Shown here in pieces: positions 38,277-48,845 of a stretch of 64,000 nucleotides of DNA. This DNA is from Tubulanus polymorphus (Eukaryota; Nemertea; Palaeonemertea; Tubulaniformes; Tubulanidae). Position numbers and translations under genes: made by a program. The DNA is taken from positions 3,455,001-3,519,000 of the forward strand of contig NC_134031.1 of assembly GCF_964204645.1 (NCBI RefSeq), written 5' to 3'. The number at the start of each line of letters is the position of its first letter. The stretch's first letter is position 1. The notes beneath the pieces were generated by a model. It was not told the origin of the DNA, searched no databases, and saw only the letters and a program-made list of their open reading frames with translations.

Positions 38277-41200
38277 ATGGCTGCCTCCACGATTATTGTA
38301 GTTGCCGGGTTCCTCGCTTTATTTGCCGTTTCTTTCTCTGTGCACGGCGGAAAGAAAACTTTAGTGCTGGTAGACAACTGGTCAATAAGGGAGACGCATT
38401 CTACATTTTTTAAATCGTTGCGAGGTGCGTCAATTAACCGATATTTGATTGATAAAGTGCGCCGTTTTGCCACATCTCATTTTTGCCCGGTTTTGATGAA
38501 TTGAATTGAATTTATTGTACATAATCGATTGAACTGTTTTTTTCTGTATTTGTAGAACGAGGTTACGATCTTACATTCAAAACTGCCGATGATTCTGGTT
38601 TAACTTTGGTGAAATATGGAGAATTCCTTTACGAAAATCTTGTCATCTTCGCGCCATCAGTTGAAGGTATCTTGACATTTGTGTAACTGTCTTGAAACTG
38701 AAGACTCATTCATCCATTTTAAAGTGACAAATGTTACGCAATTAATTTTACATTTGGAACTGGAATTTTCTATTTTCAGAATTTGGTGGCTCAATCAACG
38801 TAGCTGCCATCACAAGCTTCATTGATGGAGGCGGAAATGTTTTGGTTGCTGCAAATTCCAATATTGGTAAGATGTCTATCTCTACCATGTCGGCACTATA
38901 AGTTTCAGCCGTATAGCCCTATTGCCCAAAACAGTTGATTTGACATGGCAACTATCGTTAGCACAAGTAGCAACAGTTTAGGTGCCAGTGGATCCTCGCT
39001 TGCTACAGTACCCCTGTACCAGCACCTAATTAAAAGTGGTTGCATTTCTCTTGCATTTTTCAATAGTGCCCAAAAATTGTGAAACAAGCTTCCAGTCATC
39101 TATCGATGAATTCAGGAAGCATCTAAAATGTTTCCTGCTGTTGAATAAAGGATTACATCATCTGTCAAGTGCTTTGAGCAGCTTTGCTGGTCTTAGCGCT
39201 ATCCGGCTATATTAACCCCATAAATTATCATCATAGTTGATTCAAAGAATCTTCTGCTTCAATGATGGATTGGTTGATACACGTAAACAATCAAAACCTG
39301 GGTGTTAATAAGAAAGATTCGATCAAATCTTGCGTTGTTGTTTAAACAGGTGAACCGATTCGTGAATTAGCCAGTGAATGCGGTGTGGAATTTGATGAAG
39401 AGAAAACAGCTGTCATCGATCATCTCAACTATGACGTTTCCGATACTGGAAAGGTAACGGAAAAAACCTCTCTTTTCAACTTAACCCTTTCAGTGCTGAC
39501 TAATTAATACCCTATAGCGCTGGAGATAATTTGAAAATTCTAAACAATTCCACCGTAGTGTGTTGAATAACGGTAATACCACTATAGTGCGTCTACACTG
39601 CTGCGCGATGTATCGTTAGTTACTAGTATTTCACTATGTTTGACACGTGCTGCCATTTTTCAAGAGAGATAATTACTAATTACATCAATGCACCGCAGTG
39701 TGGTGTACTAGCAAAATCTATCACTGATTTATACACCGCACTGCGGTGTAGACGCACTGAAAGGGTTAAATGTGTAAAATATCAATCTGGGTAAGCACGC
39801 ACTCAGAAACGCAAGACCAAGAAAATTAAATCTTCCCATTTTTTCAGCACACGACTATCGTTGCCAATCCCGATAACTTGATCAAGTCAGAAATGATGGT
39901 CGGTAAAGAGAAAGTTGCGCCGCTCTTGTTCAGAGGCATCGGGTAAAGTCAATTTCTAATTCCAGCGTCGTGCGTTAATTTTTCTGTTCATTCAAGATCT
40001 TCCACTTCAACGTTCATTAACATCAGAAAGGAAAATGATGAATGCCTTCCTTTGATTACTTTGAGTACAGACGTTTATGGAAAAAAATTCAAAGGCACAA
40101 GTGCAAAAAAAAGATCTAAGCTTCTTACTATCATCGACATTTTAACACGGAAGAAAATAGGAAAAAAATTAAGATATTGTTATTATTAAGATATTAGATA
40201 TTATAAATAGGAAGGATATCATCATCAATCAGATATTTTGGTTGGTATTAAAAAACGTGAACTGTATTTTTACTCTGTTTCAGAATGGTCGCCGATCCGG
40301 AAAATCCATTGGTTTTGAGCGTTCTCCACGCTTCGTCGACGGCTTACTCGTTCAATCCTGATAAAAACATCGATGACGTATGTATAGCGTTTAATACAGA
40401 AATCTTAGGTCAGGCTTTATAGACTGGTTTTACCTTAAACCCGGCAGCTAACTCGATTCCATTAACCCCCCTGGGGCTGGTTGCATAGTCATGGCTTAGA
40501 CTTAAGTTATCGCTATGAATCCTGTGTTGATTGATTGATTGATTGTGTTTTTCAGTATCCCCACGCCGTCGGAAAGAACACGTTATTGATCTCGGCTCTG
40601 CAGGCTCGTAATAACGCGCGCGTCGTGTTTGTCGGTTCCATCGATTTCTTCAGCGATCAGTTCTTCACTTCGCAAGTTCAGAATTCAAACAACGGTCAAC
40701 TGTAAGTATTACAGATTTAATTCACCTTCAGCTACATCGCTTTTGCCTCAGACGCTCCAATTTTATCAAACAATCTCATTTACGCGGCTGTATGGCAATT
40801 ATAAGCCGTGTTTGAAAACTTACCTTAATTTTAAACAACATTTTGTCAAACTGTGAGATGGTGAATTTTATGTAAACCACTCTGATACTCAGTGGAGGGC
40901 GGTATATGAATTGATGTTATTATTATAGTATAGTTAATGAAATCTTTAAATACGTTGTAGGTTTGCGAAATCGGGCAACCAGGAACTGGCGACTAGTGTT
41001 TCTCAGTGGGTATTCAAGGAGAAAGGTGTTCTTCGCGTCGGCAAAGTTTCCCATCACAAACAAGGAGAAGTGGAACCACCGAGAGCTTACACAATCCTCG
41101 ACAATGTGGTATGTTTTCCGTGTTTTACAACTATGATATTCAGTTGAGTGGTTTGACTACGGGGTGTCGGATCTCTGGTTTTAGCCTGATAATAAAAGAC

Positions 41201-42716
41201 CTTTGTGTCCCTTGCAAAATTCTTATCCCGGGCATCTCTGCACGCAGGCGCAATTCAGTGTATGGGGCCTGATAGATGATTTCTTGGGCCAGATTCAAAA
41301 ATTGACTTTTCATGTTTGACGAACTCGACGATTAAAACTATGGCCAGTTGCTCAACCATGACTTAGTTTAAAGTTCATAGTTCCATACTCCATCTAATAA
41401 CCTAGAAGGATCAGTCTTACGATTTAAGACCACTTGTCTTTCCTTGGGGTCATTCATTTATTACATACGCATTAGGGGAGGGGTCAGTGCAATTGCGTTC
41501 TGTAATGCTTAATGTATATGAAAAAATGGCCGATTTTGCGTACAGCGGGGGAGGTGGGGTTGAATAATTCAAATTTTATGCGTACGTAATAAATGAATGA
41601 TCCCCTTCTTTACTCATGTCTCTACCAGTCCCAGATTATTGCTTCTTTCCTGCTGTGAGACATAAATGAACGCTCAGGGTAGTGATACCGATGTATGGGT
41701 GTCATTGATATCATTCAATATGGATATTAGTACTGGACATGTATTTATCATTTCGTAAATTCTTTCATGATCATCTTCGGAAGAAGTTTACATTCGATGA
41801 AATTATGTCTATTTTGTAGGAATACACGATTCAGATAGAGAAATACGACGAAGGTAAATGGGTGCCGTTTGATGCCGACGACGTTCAATTAGAATTCGTT
41901 CGTATCGATCCATTCGTCAGAACAACAATGCCGCACAAAGGTACGCTCGCTATAGTTGCGATCTCTCGGCTCGAGTGCCCGCATCCCATGTATGGACAGA
42001 TATGTTTTAATGTTTAAAAAAAACTTATATCTTTGTTTTCAGGTGGAAATTATAAGGCTAAATTTAAATTGCCAGACGTTTACGGTGTTTATCAATTTAG
42101 AGTGGAATATAATAGAATAGGATATACACATCTATTCAGCACTACACAGGTAATATCATCAATATATCACTGTTAGTTTTACACCTCGGGATGTATTTTT
42201 CATTTAGACTTTTATCCATGGGATGTGACCCCATTGACTTCGATCTAGAATACAGATCTATCCCTAAGCCTTGGACACTTTATATTTAGAACGCCTTGTT
42301 AAGTAATGACAACCAGCTGCAAAATGAACCAATTTCACCGGGGTTCTTTGAATTTAATAATTTTTGGTTCTTACTGGTGATGAGTGGCATGAGGAGCCTC
42401 TTGATTAGATAAGATATAGCTCCCACTGAGGATATCCCATACTTTTATCAAGGAACTTTTTGTCAATGGGCGGGAAATAAGAGTATTTTCAATTCCCTGA
42501 TCTGTGAGGTCACTATGGAGGGTTGTCGATATTAAATGGTTTTTTGTTGTATTATTTCAGGTATCAGTTCGGCCGTTAGAACACACGCAATACGAACGAT
42601 TCATTCCGTCTGCGTATCCGTATTACGCGAGCGCGTTCAGCATGCTGGCCGGTGTGTTCATATTCAGTTTTGTATTCCTGCACTATAAAGAAGATTCGAA
42701 AGAGAAAGCCGAGTAG
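38277..42716 (+). CDS. DDOST: Oligosaccharyltransferase 48 kDa subunit (OST48)
   Basis: DDOST is a core non-catalytic subunit of the ER oligosaccharyltransferase, which moves the lipid-linked glycan to Asn-X-Ser/Thr of nascent chains. Eleven exons join in frame: 38277-38424, 38556-38666, 38780-38866, 39350-39453, 39848-39942, 40284-40377, 40556-40701, 40961-41108, 41820-41940, 42043-42149, 42561-42716 (438 aa, the family's usual size). The sequence opens with a signal peptide (about 1-23), then [17 protein letters not shown], the GIF-type domain with [28 protein letters not shown], and [19 protein letters not shown]. One transmembrane helix near the end leads to a short charged cytosolic tail rich in Lys and Glu. 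ATG 38277 is chosen since the signal peptide starts there. Confidence 0.97.
39050..39235 (+). mobile_element. Possible 3' remnant of a non-LTR retrotransposon
   Basis: Inside DDOST intron 3 one frame gives [16 protein letters not shown] followed by a short Leu/Ser-rich tail and a stop. The FRKHLK-x-FLL pattern resembles the last residues of CR1/L2-like reverse transcriptase ORFs, which usually end in a W-N-x-LP...F+x+LK-x-hydrophobic motif. The match is short and the upstream part is broken, so this is tentative. Confidence 0.3.
39481..39769. mobile_element. piggyBac-type MITE flanked by TTAA
   Basis: TTAA at 39481-39484 and 39766-39769 brackets an element whose ends are CCCTTTCAGTGC and GCACTGAAAGGG, perfect 12-base inverted termini starting with CCC. 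TTAA target duplication and CCC termini are the piggyBac signature. There is no transposase frame, so it is non-autonomous. Inside, CACCGCAGTGTGGTGTA-like motifs are themselves palindromic. It lies in DDOST intron 4. Confidence 0.8.
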
Positions 42717-43080
42717 CGCCGTGAAGAGAGGGAAAGGGCGGGATATCGATGATGATGATGATGAAAGTTTTATTTAGTGAAAGTCAATCGTTATGGACTT
42801 AGTACAAATACCCAGAGTACTAGCAGGTTTTCAAACTGTTCCAATTGATCGGAATTTAGTGCTGTTTTACTGTATTTCACTATCTTTTTAAACATGGAAT
42901 TTCCTCTAATTGCAATCGCTATCCATCTTAGAAAATTTGAAATAGTGTGAATAAATTTAGGTCACAGATTAAGCGAGGAAATATTGATAGTTCTGACAGT
43001 GGAACCTCGTTATATAAATTCATCATTTGTGAATGAAGTAAAATGAAGGACTGCAATAAACTGTCGGGTGTTGAGATCGA

Positions 43081-43146
43081 GCTATCAATTCTGGTCTGAT
43101 GTTCTTGGTCGCAGCTATCAATTCTGGTCTGATGTTCTTGGTCGCA
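43081..43146 (+). repeat. Perfect 33-bp tandem duplication
   Basis: GCTATCAATTCTGGTCTGAT followed by GTTCTTGGTCGCA occurs twice in a row without a mismatch, in the DDOST 3' UTR. The identity suggests a recent duplication. Confidence 0.95.
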
Positions 43147-43644
43147 GTGGGTTCCGCTGTTATATGGAAAATCTTGTTTCAATGATAAATCATTGAAATT
43201 TTCTACGCTATACTTTGGGTATCACGCACTAGTTGTAAACTGTAATGTTAACGTGAAAATGAGATCAAAATGGAAGAGTGAAGGCAGACATTTGTTGTCA
43301 TTTCCCTGTCTGAAGCAGTCACATTTGTCTTTCTAGTTGAAATCATATGTAAAATAGAAATTTATGAGATAGAACATTTTCCGAACATACCAACTCAATT
43401 GACGGTCTATCCAGCAATCTCAGAGCATTTCTTATGTAAAAATATATAATTTAAGGAATTATTATTGAATTTTTCGGCAATGTGTGCTCTGTTAATGATG
43501 CCTTTGAATTGAGAGGTACTTTTCAGTTTTCAATGATTAGAAAATTAGCCAGAAAGGGCTTTGTTATGTTTATATGTGACTGCTTTAGATATTCGCTCTA
43601 TTGGTGAAGTTTTTGTAAAAAGCCATTTCTACAAAGATTTTGTC

Positions 43645-43663
43645 AATAAATATAAGAAATAAA
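43645..43663 (+). terminator. DDOST polyadenylation signals
   Basis: Two AATAAA hexamers (43645-43650, 43658-43663) are followed by T-rich sequence, about 930 bases after the stop. Confidence 0.5.
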
Positions 43664-44300
43664 AAGAAACGTTGCATTTGTCAAATTTTTGCTTAGGATT
43701 TTTCAATGTCATGAAGAGATGACAGTTGGTTTGCTGAAAATAAGGAACGAACAACACTTTCAACGATCTTTAGTATCTGAGGAGACTTCGATATGACCGA
43801 TTAGTGCTGGAGACTTATTTATTCAGTATTATAACCAAAGATAATCATGATATGGGGGAGGGTCCGTCGTGCAAATCACTTATTATTGTGTTTGCCAAAA
43901 AGCACATTGCTGCGAGACTTCTTCAGGCCCCGCACACCGCCGAATAATGAGGACGCAAAAGTGCGCAATATAACAAGGAAAATAGTTCCTATTGTCGAGG
44001 CTCGAATTCAAGACAGTCGGGGCCCATAAATCGTAAATCGTGTCAACATGAGACGAGTCCTTGACATTAACGGGAATTTTACGATTGACGTCCATGACTC
44101 GGTTGTTTAAGTGGTTTTTGTCCGGAGACGGGAACTTTTTAGCGCAGTTCTATACCAGAAAGGGGAATCGTTCTAAAAAACGGCACCATCATCAAGGCCG
44201 AAAACTTAAGGGCACGATTATACAAAACCCTTGTCATTCCAACCTGGTACCTTGAGCATCGAAAAAACCTGTGTCTGCCAAGTAATTTTGAATAATTTTT

Positions 44301-44481
44301 TTAGAGCTTAAAATGCAATTTTCCCATTAATGCATCGTAAACACTAATCCGATTATAATGCGGCAAGGGTAATTTATCTGCCATATATAATCCATGAGGA
44401 TCAAACACCTGTGAATAGATAATCCTAACGAGAGGCCATTTTTCATCGAGATTCTTAGAAATATCAATTCCATAATCCGCG
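44301..44481 (-). CDS. Candidate alternative last exon of the secreted-protein gene
   Basis: On the minus strand a pyrimidine-rich tract ending GCGTAG precedes an open frame of about 60 codons that ends in TAA (44303-44301). It includes EKWPLVRIIYSQVFDPHG and ends MGKLHFKL. A GTATAA donor inside the neighbouring secreted ORF (exon end 44774) would join it in phase, replacing that ORF's last 19 residues. There is no family match, so this is splice-signal evidence only. Confidence 0.3.
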
Positions 44482-44715
44482 CTACGCAAAAGAAAAACAC
44501 CATGAAAAAGTATTTTCGTTTGAATAGATATTATGTATGTATTTTTTGCACGTATGTCATAGTGTTGAAAGAAAATATCTCAACATATAATGTACATTTT
44601 AAGCCAGTTTTCTTTGAAAATTAAACGTTAGATAAATTATTAGAATTGATTTTTAATGTTTTAAAAGAGTTAGAAGTATGTATCTTTCATTCTACTGCCT
44701 TTGTATGCTCATCGA

Positions 44716-45027
44716 TTAAAGGACGACGACATTGTCTATCGGCACTAACTTCATCACCAAGCCAGCCTTATACCAGCCAAATTCACCAGCGAGAAGTTGT
44801 TTAAATTTTGTCCTGTCGAATTTCGAGGCACTTGTCAGCCAGGTTTTCAGATCTTCCACAGCGTCTATTTCTTGACATCCATTTCGCGAATCTCTTTGAG
44901 ATCTAGATTTGCCGCGACATCGTCCGCTGTCGGTCAAGCGGGCATCGGCAGACGACATCGTTAACACGACGAGCATGCCGCAGACGATCAAGAATCTAAG
45001 ATAAAATGAAATCGTTTGCGCGGGCAT
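44716..45027 (-). CDS. Hypothetical small secreted protein
   Basis: A 103-residue frame starts at an ATG and ends in TAA. The first 29 residues form a convincing signal peptide: a short polar start, the hydrophobic core FLIVCGMLVVLTM and a small-residue cleavage site near SSADA. The mature part begins with a basic, Arg/Ser-rich stretch holding two cysteines 14 residues apart, with no clear dibasic processing site, then an amphipathic helix-like segment and a hydrophobic end. I do not recognise the family. It could be a peptide hormone precursor, a defence peptide or a lineage-specific secreted protein. It lies about 900 bases from, and diverges from, the GPCR on the other strand. A second last exon at 44301-44481 is possible. 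Confidence 0.5.
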   Translation of the reverse strand: MPAQTISFYLRFLIVCGMLVVLTMSSADARLTDSGRCRGKSRSQRDSRNGCQEIDAVEDLKTWLTSASKFDRTKFKQLLAGEFGWYKAGLVMKLVPIDNVVVL

Positions 45028-45926
45028 TCTTTTTTAATTCATACTTTTAACTTTTCATCATATTCAAAAGAATCGTCAAATTTTATTTAGAAAAAAAACA
45101 ACAGTATTTTCAACTTGATATTGAAAAAGAAAATCAACCCTGAGACTAAATTATCAGTAAAATCGACAAAAGCTAAACGTATTTCAAAGTACTTACGATT
45201 TGTCCATAGCAGTTTGATAGAAGTTGGTAGCACGCGTTGAGTGTTGTATGAATAAATGTATTGAAAAATGCTTTCCCCGCTGTTATAGTTGTCATTAGAC
45301 GGAAGATTAGTTATAATCGACAGCTGCAAAGTAATGCTGATAAATTCCGTTATAGCAATTTTTAACGCATTAGCGGATATCATCGTTATGAGTTCCCGCT
45401 AAGCCCGAATGCATCCAAACACCCGGCCCTGACATGTATATACATGTGATTAAAAAATCCAACGTCTGATTATAAAATGATTGAAATGTATCGTTTTTAA
45501 TAACTCGTGATACAGATACTGGTGTCGATGCAGCGTTAATTAGGGTTTGCTCGATTATAGACACAATCTACTTCTCTCTTGCATAGAGTAGATCGGACCG
45601 CGACATCATCCGCTCCGTGGAGAGAAACTCCAGTAAATATACAACATCTGGAGTCCTTTGAAAATATCTCACTGAATTACCGTCGTTTTAGGTATAGACA
45701 ATTCTGCGCAAATTACAGGATTATTTCATGTTTGGTAAAAACTGCTTATTGTAAAAACTAAATCGTCGAAAATATCTACAACAGGAGACAATTCTATAGA
45801 GAATCGGCATCTTATGAAACGTGGACTCCTACGTACAATTTACTCTTCACAAGACACAATTCAAACAGAATCGTACGGAAACGTATTCAATAGAGCTATA
45901 GACCTATCTTAAACTGATTGCATAAA

Positions 45927-47417
45927 ATGTTTGATAACATTTCTAGTATCAGTACTATGAGGAATGGCTCAAAACTGCAGCTCAATCCGTGTCAGACATT
46001 TCAAACTCGTCCAATTAAATTCAGGTTAAAATTCAGTGTTTTAATCTACTTTGGATTTTATCTACCTGCGTTTATACTGGGTATAACATTCAACGCGTTC
46101 ACGCTGTTCGTTCTAAAACAATTTAAATCTGATGTTTACTTTCTCATCAAAATTCTTGCTATAAACGATCTTTTGTTTATGATCACTACATTCATTGTGT
46201 ATCCGCTGAGAACTGTCTACATTTACGCCGTTTTGGGTGATAGTGTTTCGTGTAAACGAATGGAATTTTGGCTGGATTTTCATTTCAATTTCTATGCCGT
46301 TTTTCTATATATTTCAGATGACACGTAACTGGTGCACTGTACTGCTCAGTACGGAAGCGATAAGGGGCCTCGAGATGTCGCCTTCCAACTCGACAAGTCG
46401 TCCTATTTATGTCGACATACCGCGATATATCGCGTCAAGTCGACATGAATATGTCGATATATCGCGACTTTTTGACGACATATTTCGTTTTCACGACCAC
46501 TTTTCTCGCGAAAAGTCGACATATTCATGACGACTTGGAACGCAGTCGTCATATCACTGGTGTCCTCATCTTACATTTAGACGTGTCTTCAAATGACGGC
46601 TTGTCCCGTGGAAAATAGGCGAAAAAGCGAAATTTGTCGTGAAAACGTCACGATATGTCGACATATTCATGTCGACTTGACGCGATATATTGCGATATAT
46701 CGACATAAATATGGCGACTTGTCGAGTTGGAACGCGACAACTCGAGGCCCTTTATCGCTTCCGTAGCTCAGTCTAGAGCGGTTAATCGTCGTATTGTTTC
46801 CAATAAAATCGCGTAAAATTCCCAAAAAGTTAATCTCAAAATATTTACTATTGTTTATTTCATTACTGGGTTTTTGTGGACATTTTAGTCAGTTTATACC
46901 GGGTTACTACCTTAAATTCCTGAACTGTCCAGACTTTTGGCCATATATTACATGGCGTGCGCGCAGTAACACAAAACCGATAAAGTACCGTTTTGATCTG
47001 GTATTTTTGATTTTCTCAGTTTCCGAGAAATATTTTTTCCTGTATCTTACCGTGTCGATTCCACTGTGCTTTTTGGTGTTTAACAATTCGATTCTTATTT
47101 CGGTGACATTTTATCGTCGGGTTACTCGACGCTCAGAGCATGGTATCACTGATGAATCGTCTAGAAGGGAAATGAGGGTTTTAAGAATGGTTTTATCAGT
47201 AGTTATTTTGTTTATTATTTGTGAAGGTTTTGGTTTCGTGGATCGTAATACGACACTGCTCGGCATTAACAGACGGAATCTCATCGTTGGATTCAGACAA
47301 ATCTCTTTGGCATTTTCAATCATTGATTCTTCAGTAAATTTCATCATATATTGCGTGACAAATGGCAAATTCAGAAAGTCATCCGTTGTTATTCTAATTA
47401 AACCCTGGTTTAAGTGA
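45927..47417 (+). pseudogene. Class A GPCR (FMRFamide-receptor-like), frameshifted and split by a transposon
   Basis: The frame from ATG 45927 gives a short N-terminus with two N-glycosylation sites (NIS, NGS), TM1 with GITFNAFTLFVLK, and TM2 with LAINDLLFM. It stops at 46326-46328 in TM3. Shifting by one base between about 46285 and 46315 continues TM3 as QMTRNWCTVLLS. A 416-bp element then interrupts the gene. After it the frame resumes as LERLIVVLFPIKSRK (LER replacing DRY) and runs through TM4 to TM7, with SSVNFIIYC in place of NPxxY, to a stop at 47415-47417. TM order, the TM7 motif and the TM3 end resemble invertebrate FMRFamide/peptide receptors. Two lesions argue for a pseudogene or a disrupted allele. 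The frameshift alone could be an assembly error, and a short intron cannot be fully excluded. The ligand is unknown. Confidence 0.75.
46350..46765. mobile_element. Long-TIR non-autonomous DNA transposon inserted in the GPCR
   Basis: The element begins TACGGAAGCGATAAGGGGCC and ends in the inverse, GGCCCTTTATCGCTTCCGTA, with one mismatch. The inverted arms run on for roughly 150 bases each, with motifs such as GTCGACATGAATATGTCGA and CGCGATATATCGCG, leaving a central loop of about 100 bases. GCTCAG flanks both sides (46344-46349 and 46766-46771), a likely 6-base target duplication (7 if the next T is counted). No transposase frame is present. Taking out the element and one duplicate rejoins the GPCR frame exactly. 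The superfamily is not clear from the termini. Confidence 0.85.
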
Positions 47418-48845
47418 GTTAATTTTGGCCAGGAGTGGAGTCAGTAGTCTATCTTATAATTGTAAATTTGAGGGATTTAATAATCTTAAATCACAGTTAT
47501 AACAGATAATATGATTGCAAACAGTTACTTTAAATTGAGATAGGTCTTAAACAAACAGTTGATGGATGATTTACTTCGAAGGTCAGTAACCGGTCTCGAA
47601 TTGACATTTTCTTCTCCATATTTGCAAGATATTCTCGTTTCTTTAAAATGTATTTATTGTCAGTTCGTGATCGAGGTGAATTATTTTAATGATTAGATAA
47701 TCTGTTGAGAGAATATCTTTAGTAAACAAGGTTTTGAAATATTAAGGAGATTTTGAGCTTGTCAATGTCATAAATTTCAAACCCGGGCCATGGCTTTGTT
47801 GTGACAAATGGTCCGGCACCGGGCTAAAGTTATTTCTTTCATTATTTCAGTTATTTGTTGAAAACTCTTCATGACCCCTTTAAGTTTAAGCAACTTATTA
47901 GCAACTGGTCTGTCTGCCCGACTCATAAATAAAATCACCACTTGCATCGGGAAAGCCGAGCTCTCCCTCCCGCGCCATTCGGAACCGGATCGGTACCGCA
48001 ATCCAGTACAATCACTCCTCTTCGGAGCCTTCCTCCATCCGTAATAACTCTCCGGGCGTTAAATAGCAATACCGGAAATATCGTACCATACGAGAAATAA
48101 GTTTTTGTGCGAAATAAATGAATCATAAACACTTTATCGTGTCCAAATGACACGTAATTCGGACATCTTTTTAAAAAGTAGATTATAAAAATCAAGGTAC
48201 GGTCAAAATTCATAATCAAATAATTGTGTTTAGAACAAAGAACCGATGAAAATTTCTAATCGTTTTTTCGTGTGATTCAATTCACTTCCGGGTTTTTTCT
48301 AAGGTAGTGGATATTTTGCAAATGCGGCATTATTTTAGAAAACGCTATTTTGCCAATGGCTATATATAAGAAGATATACTAATAAAATATAACAATAAAT
48401 CATTATATTTGGTTTAGGGTAAGAGTTTCCATGAGAATAGGTTAGGGACTCAGTGTTTAGGGTTAGGGTGAGGTTTACCGTTTAGGGTCCATTTTACCCC
48501 TAAGGATAGGGTTAGGGTAAGGTGAGGCTATATTTAATGAATATGGCTTGATTGCTAATTGCGCGCGTTGGAGTCCGTAGGGGGGTATTCCAAATTCAAA
48601 GTACGTTTGGCAAGCATAGGTCGGCAACGTGGAAGATAACAGTGTAGCGAAGACGATTACGTCACTGCTACTGGAATGTATCCAATCACTGAGCGGGCTT
48701 AGATTACATAATTCATCCAGCCCTGGCAGTGGTTGTCTCGACAGAGACGATCCTAGTGTGACTTACTGTGGTACATATCAGACATTTAGGTTCTTGGTGA
48801 AATACATTAGAGCAAGATTGTAATGTTAACAGCATCTTATTTCAG
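47418..48845. other. Intergenic region and GOLGA1 upstream region
   Basis: No coding region is supported. A CG-richer stretch lies at 47,930-48,080. TTAGGG-like sequence lies at 48,418-48,535. The GOLGA1 noncoding first exon and promoter must lie somewhere before 48,834, since the coding start follows an acceptor directly, but I cannot place them. Confidence 0.5.
48418..48535 (+). repeat. Degenerate telomere-like TTAGGG repeats
   Basis: GGTTAGGG, TTAGGGTTAGGGTGAGG and AGGGTTAGGGTAAGG motifs cluster within about 120 bases. A weaker patch is at 17,380-17,440. This is an old interstitial-type repeat, not a telomere. Confidence 0.6.

Larger units (their letters stand above)
42717..44300. other. 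DDOST 3' UTR and intergenic DNA
   Basis: A GAT microsatellite follows the stop. A perfect 33-bp duplication (43081-43146) and paired AATAAA signals come next. From 43,840 to 44,260 the sequence is less AT-rich and has short open frames on both strands, none recognised. Confidence 0.5.

Noticed and set aside
37979..38473. 164-codon minus-strand frame at the DDOST 5' end
   Set aside because: It is antisense to DDOST exon 1 and its promoter, with no protein-family features.
46237..46618. Separate short ORFs across the GPCR insertion
   Set aside because: They read from the shifted TM3 frame into transposon arm sequence and are not genes.
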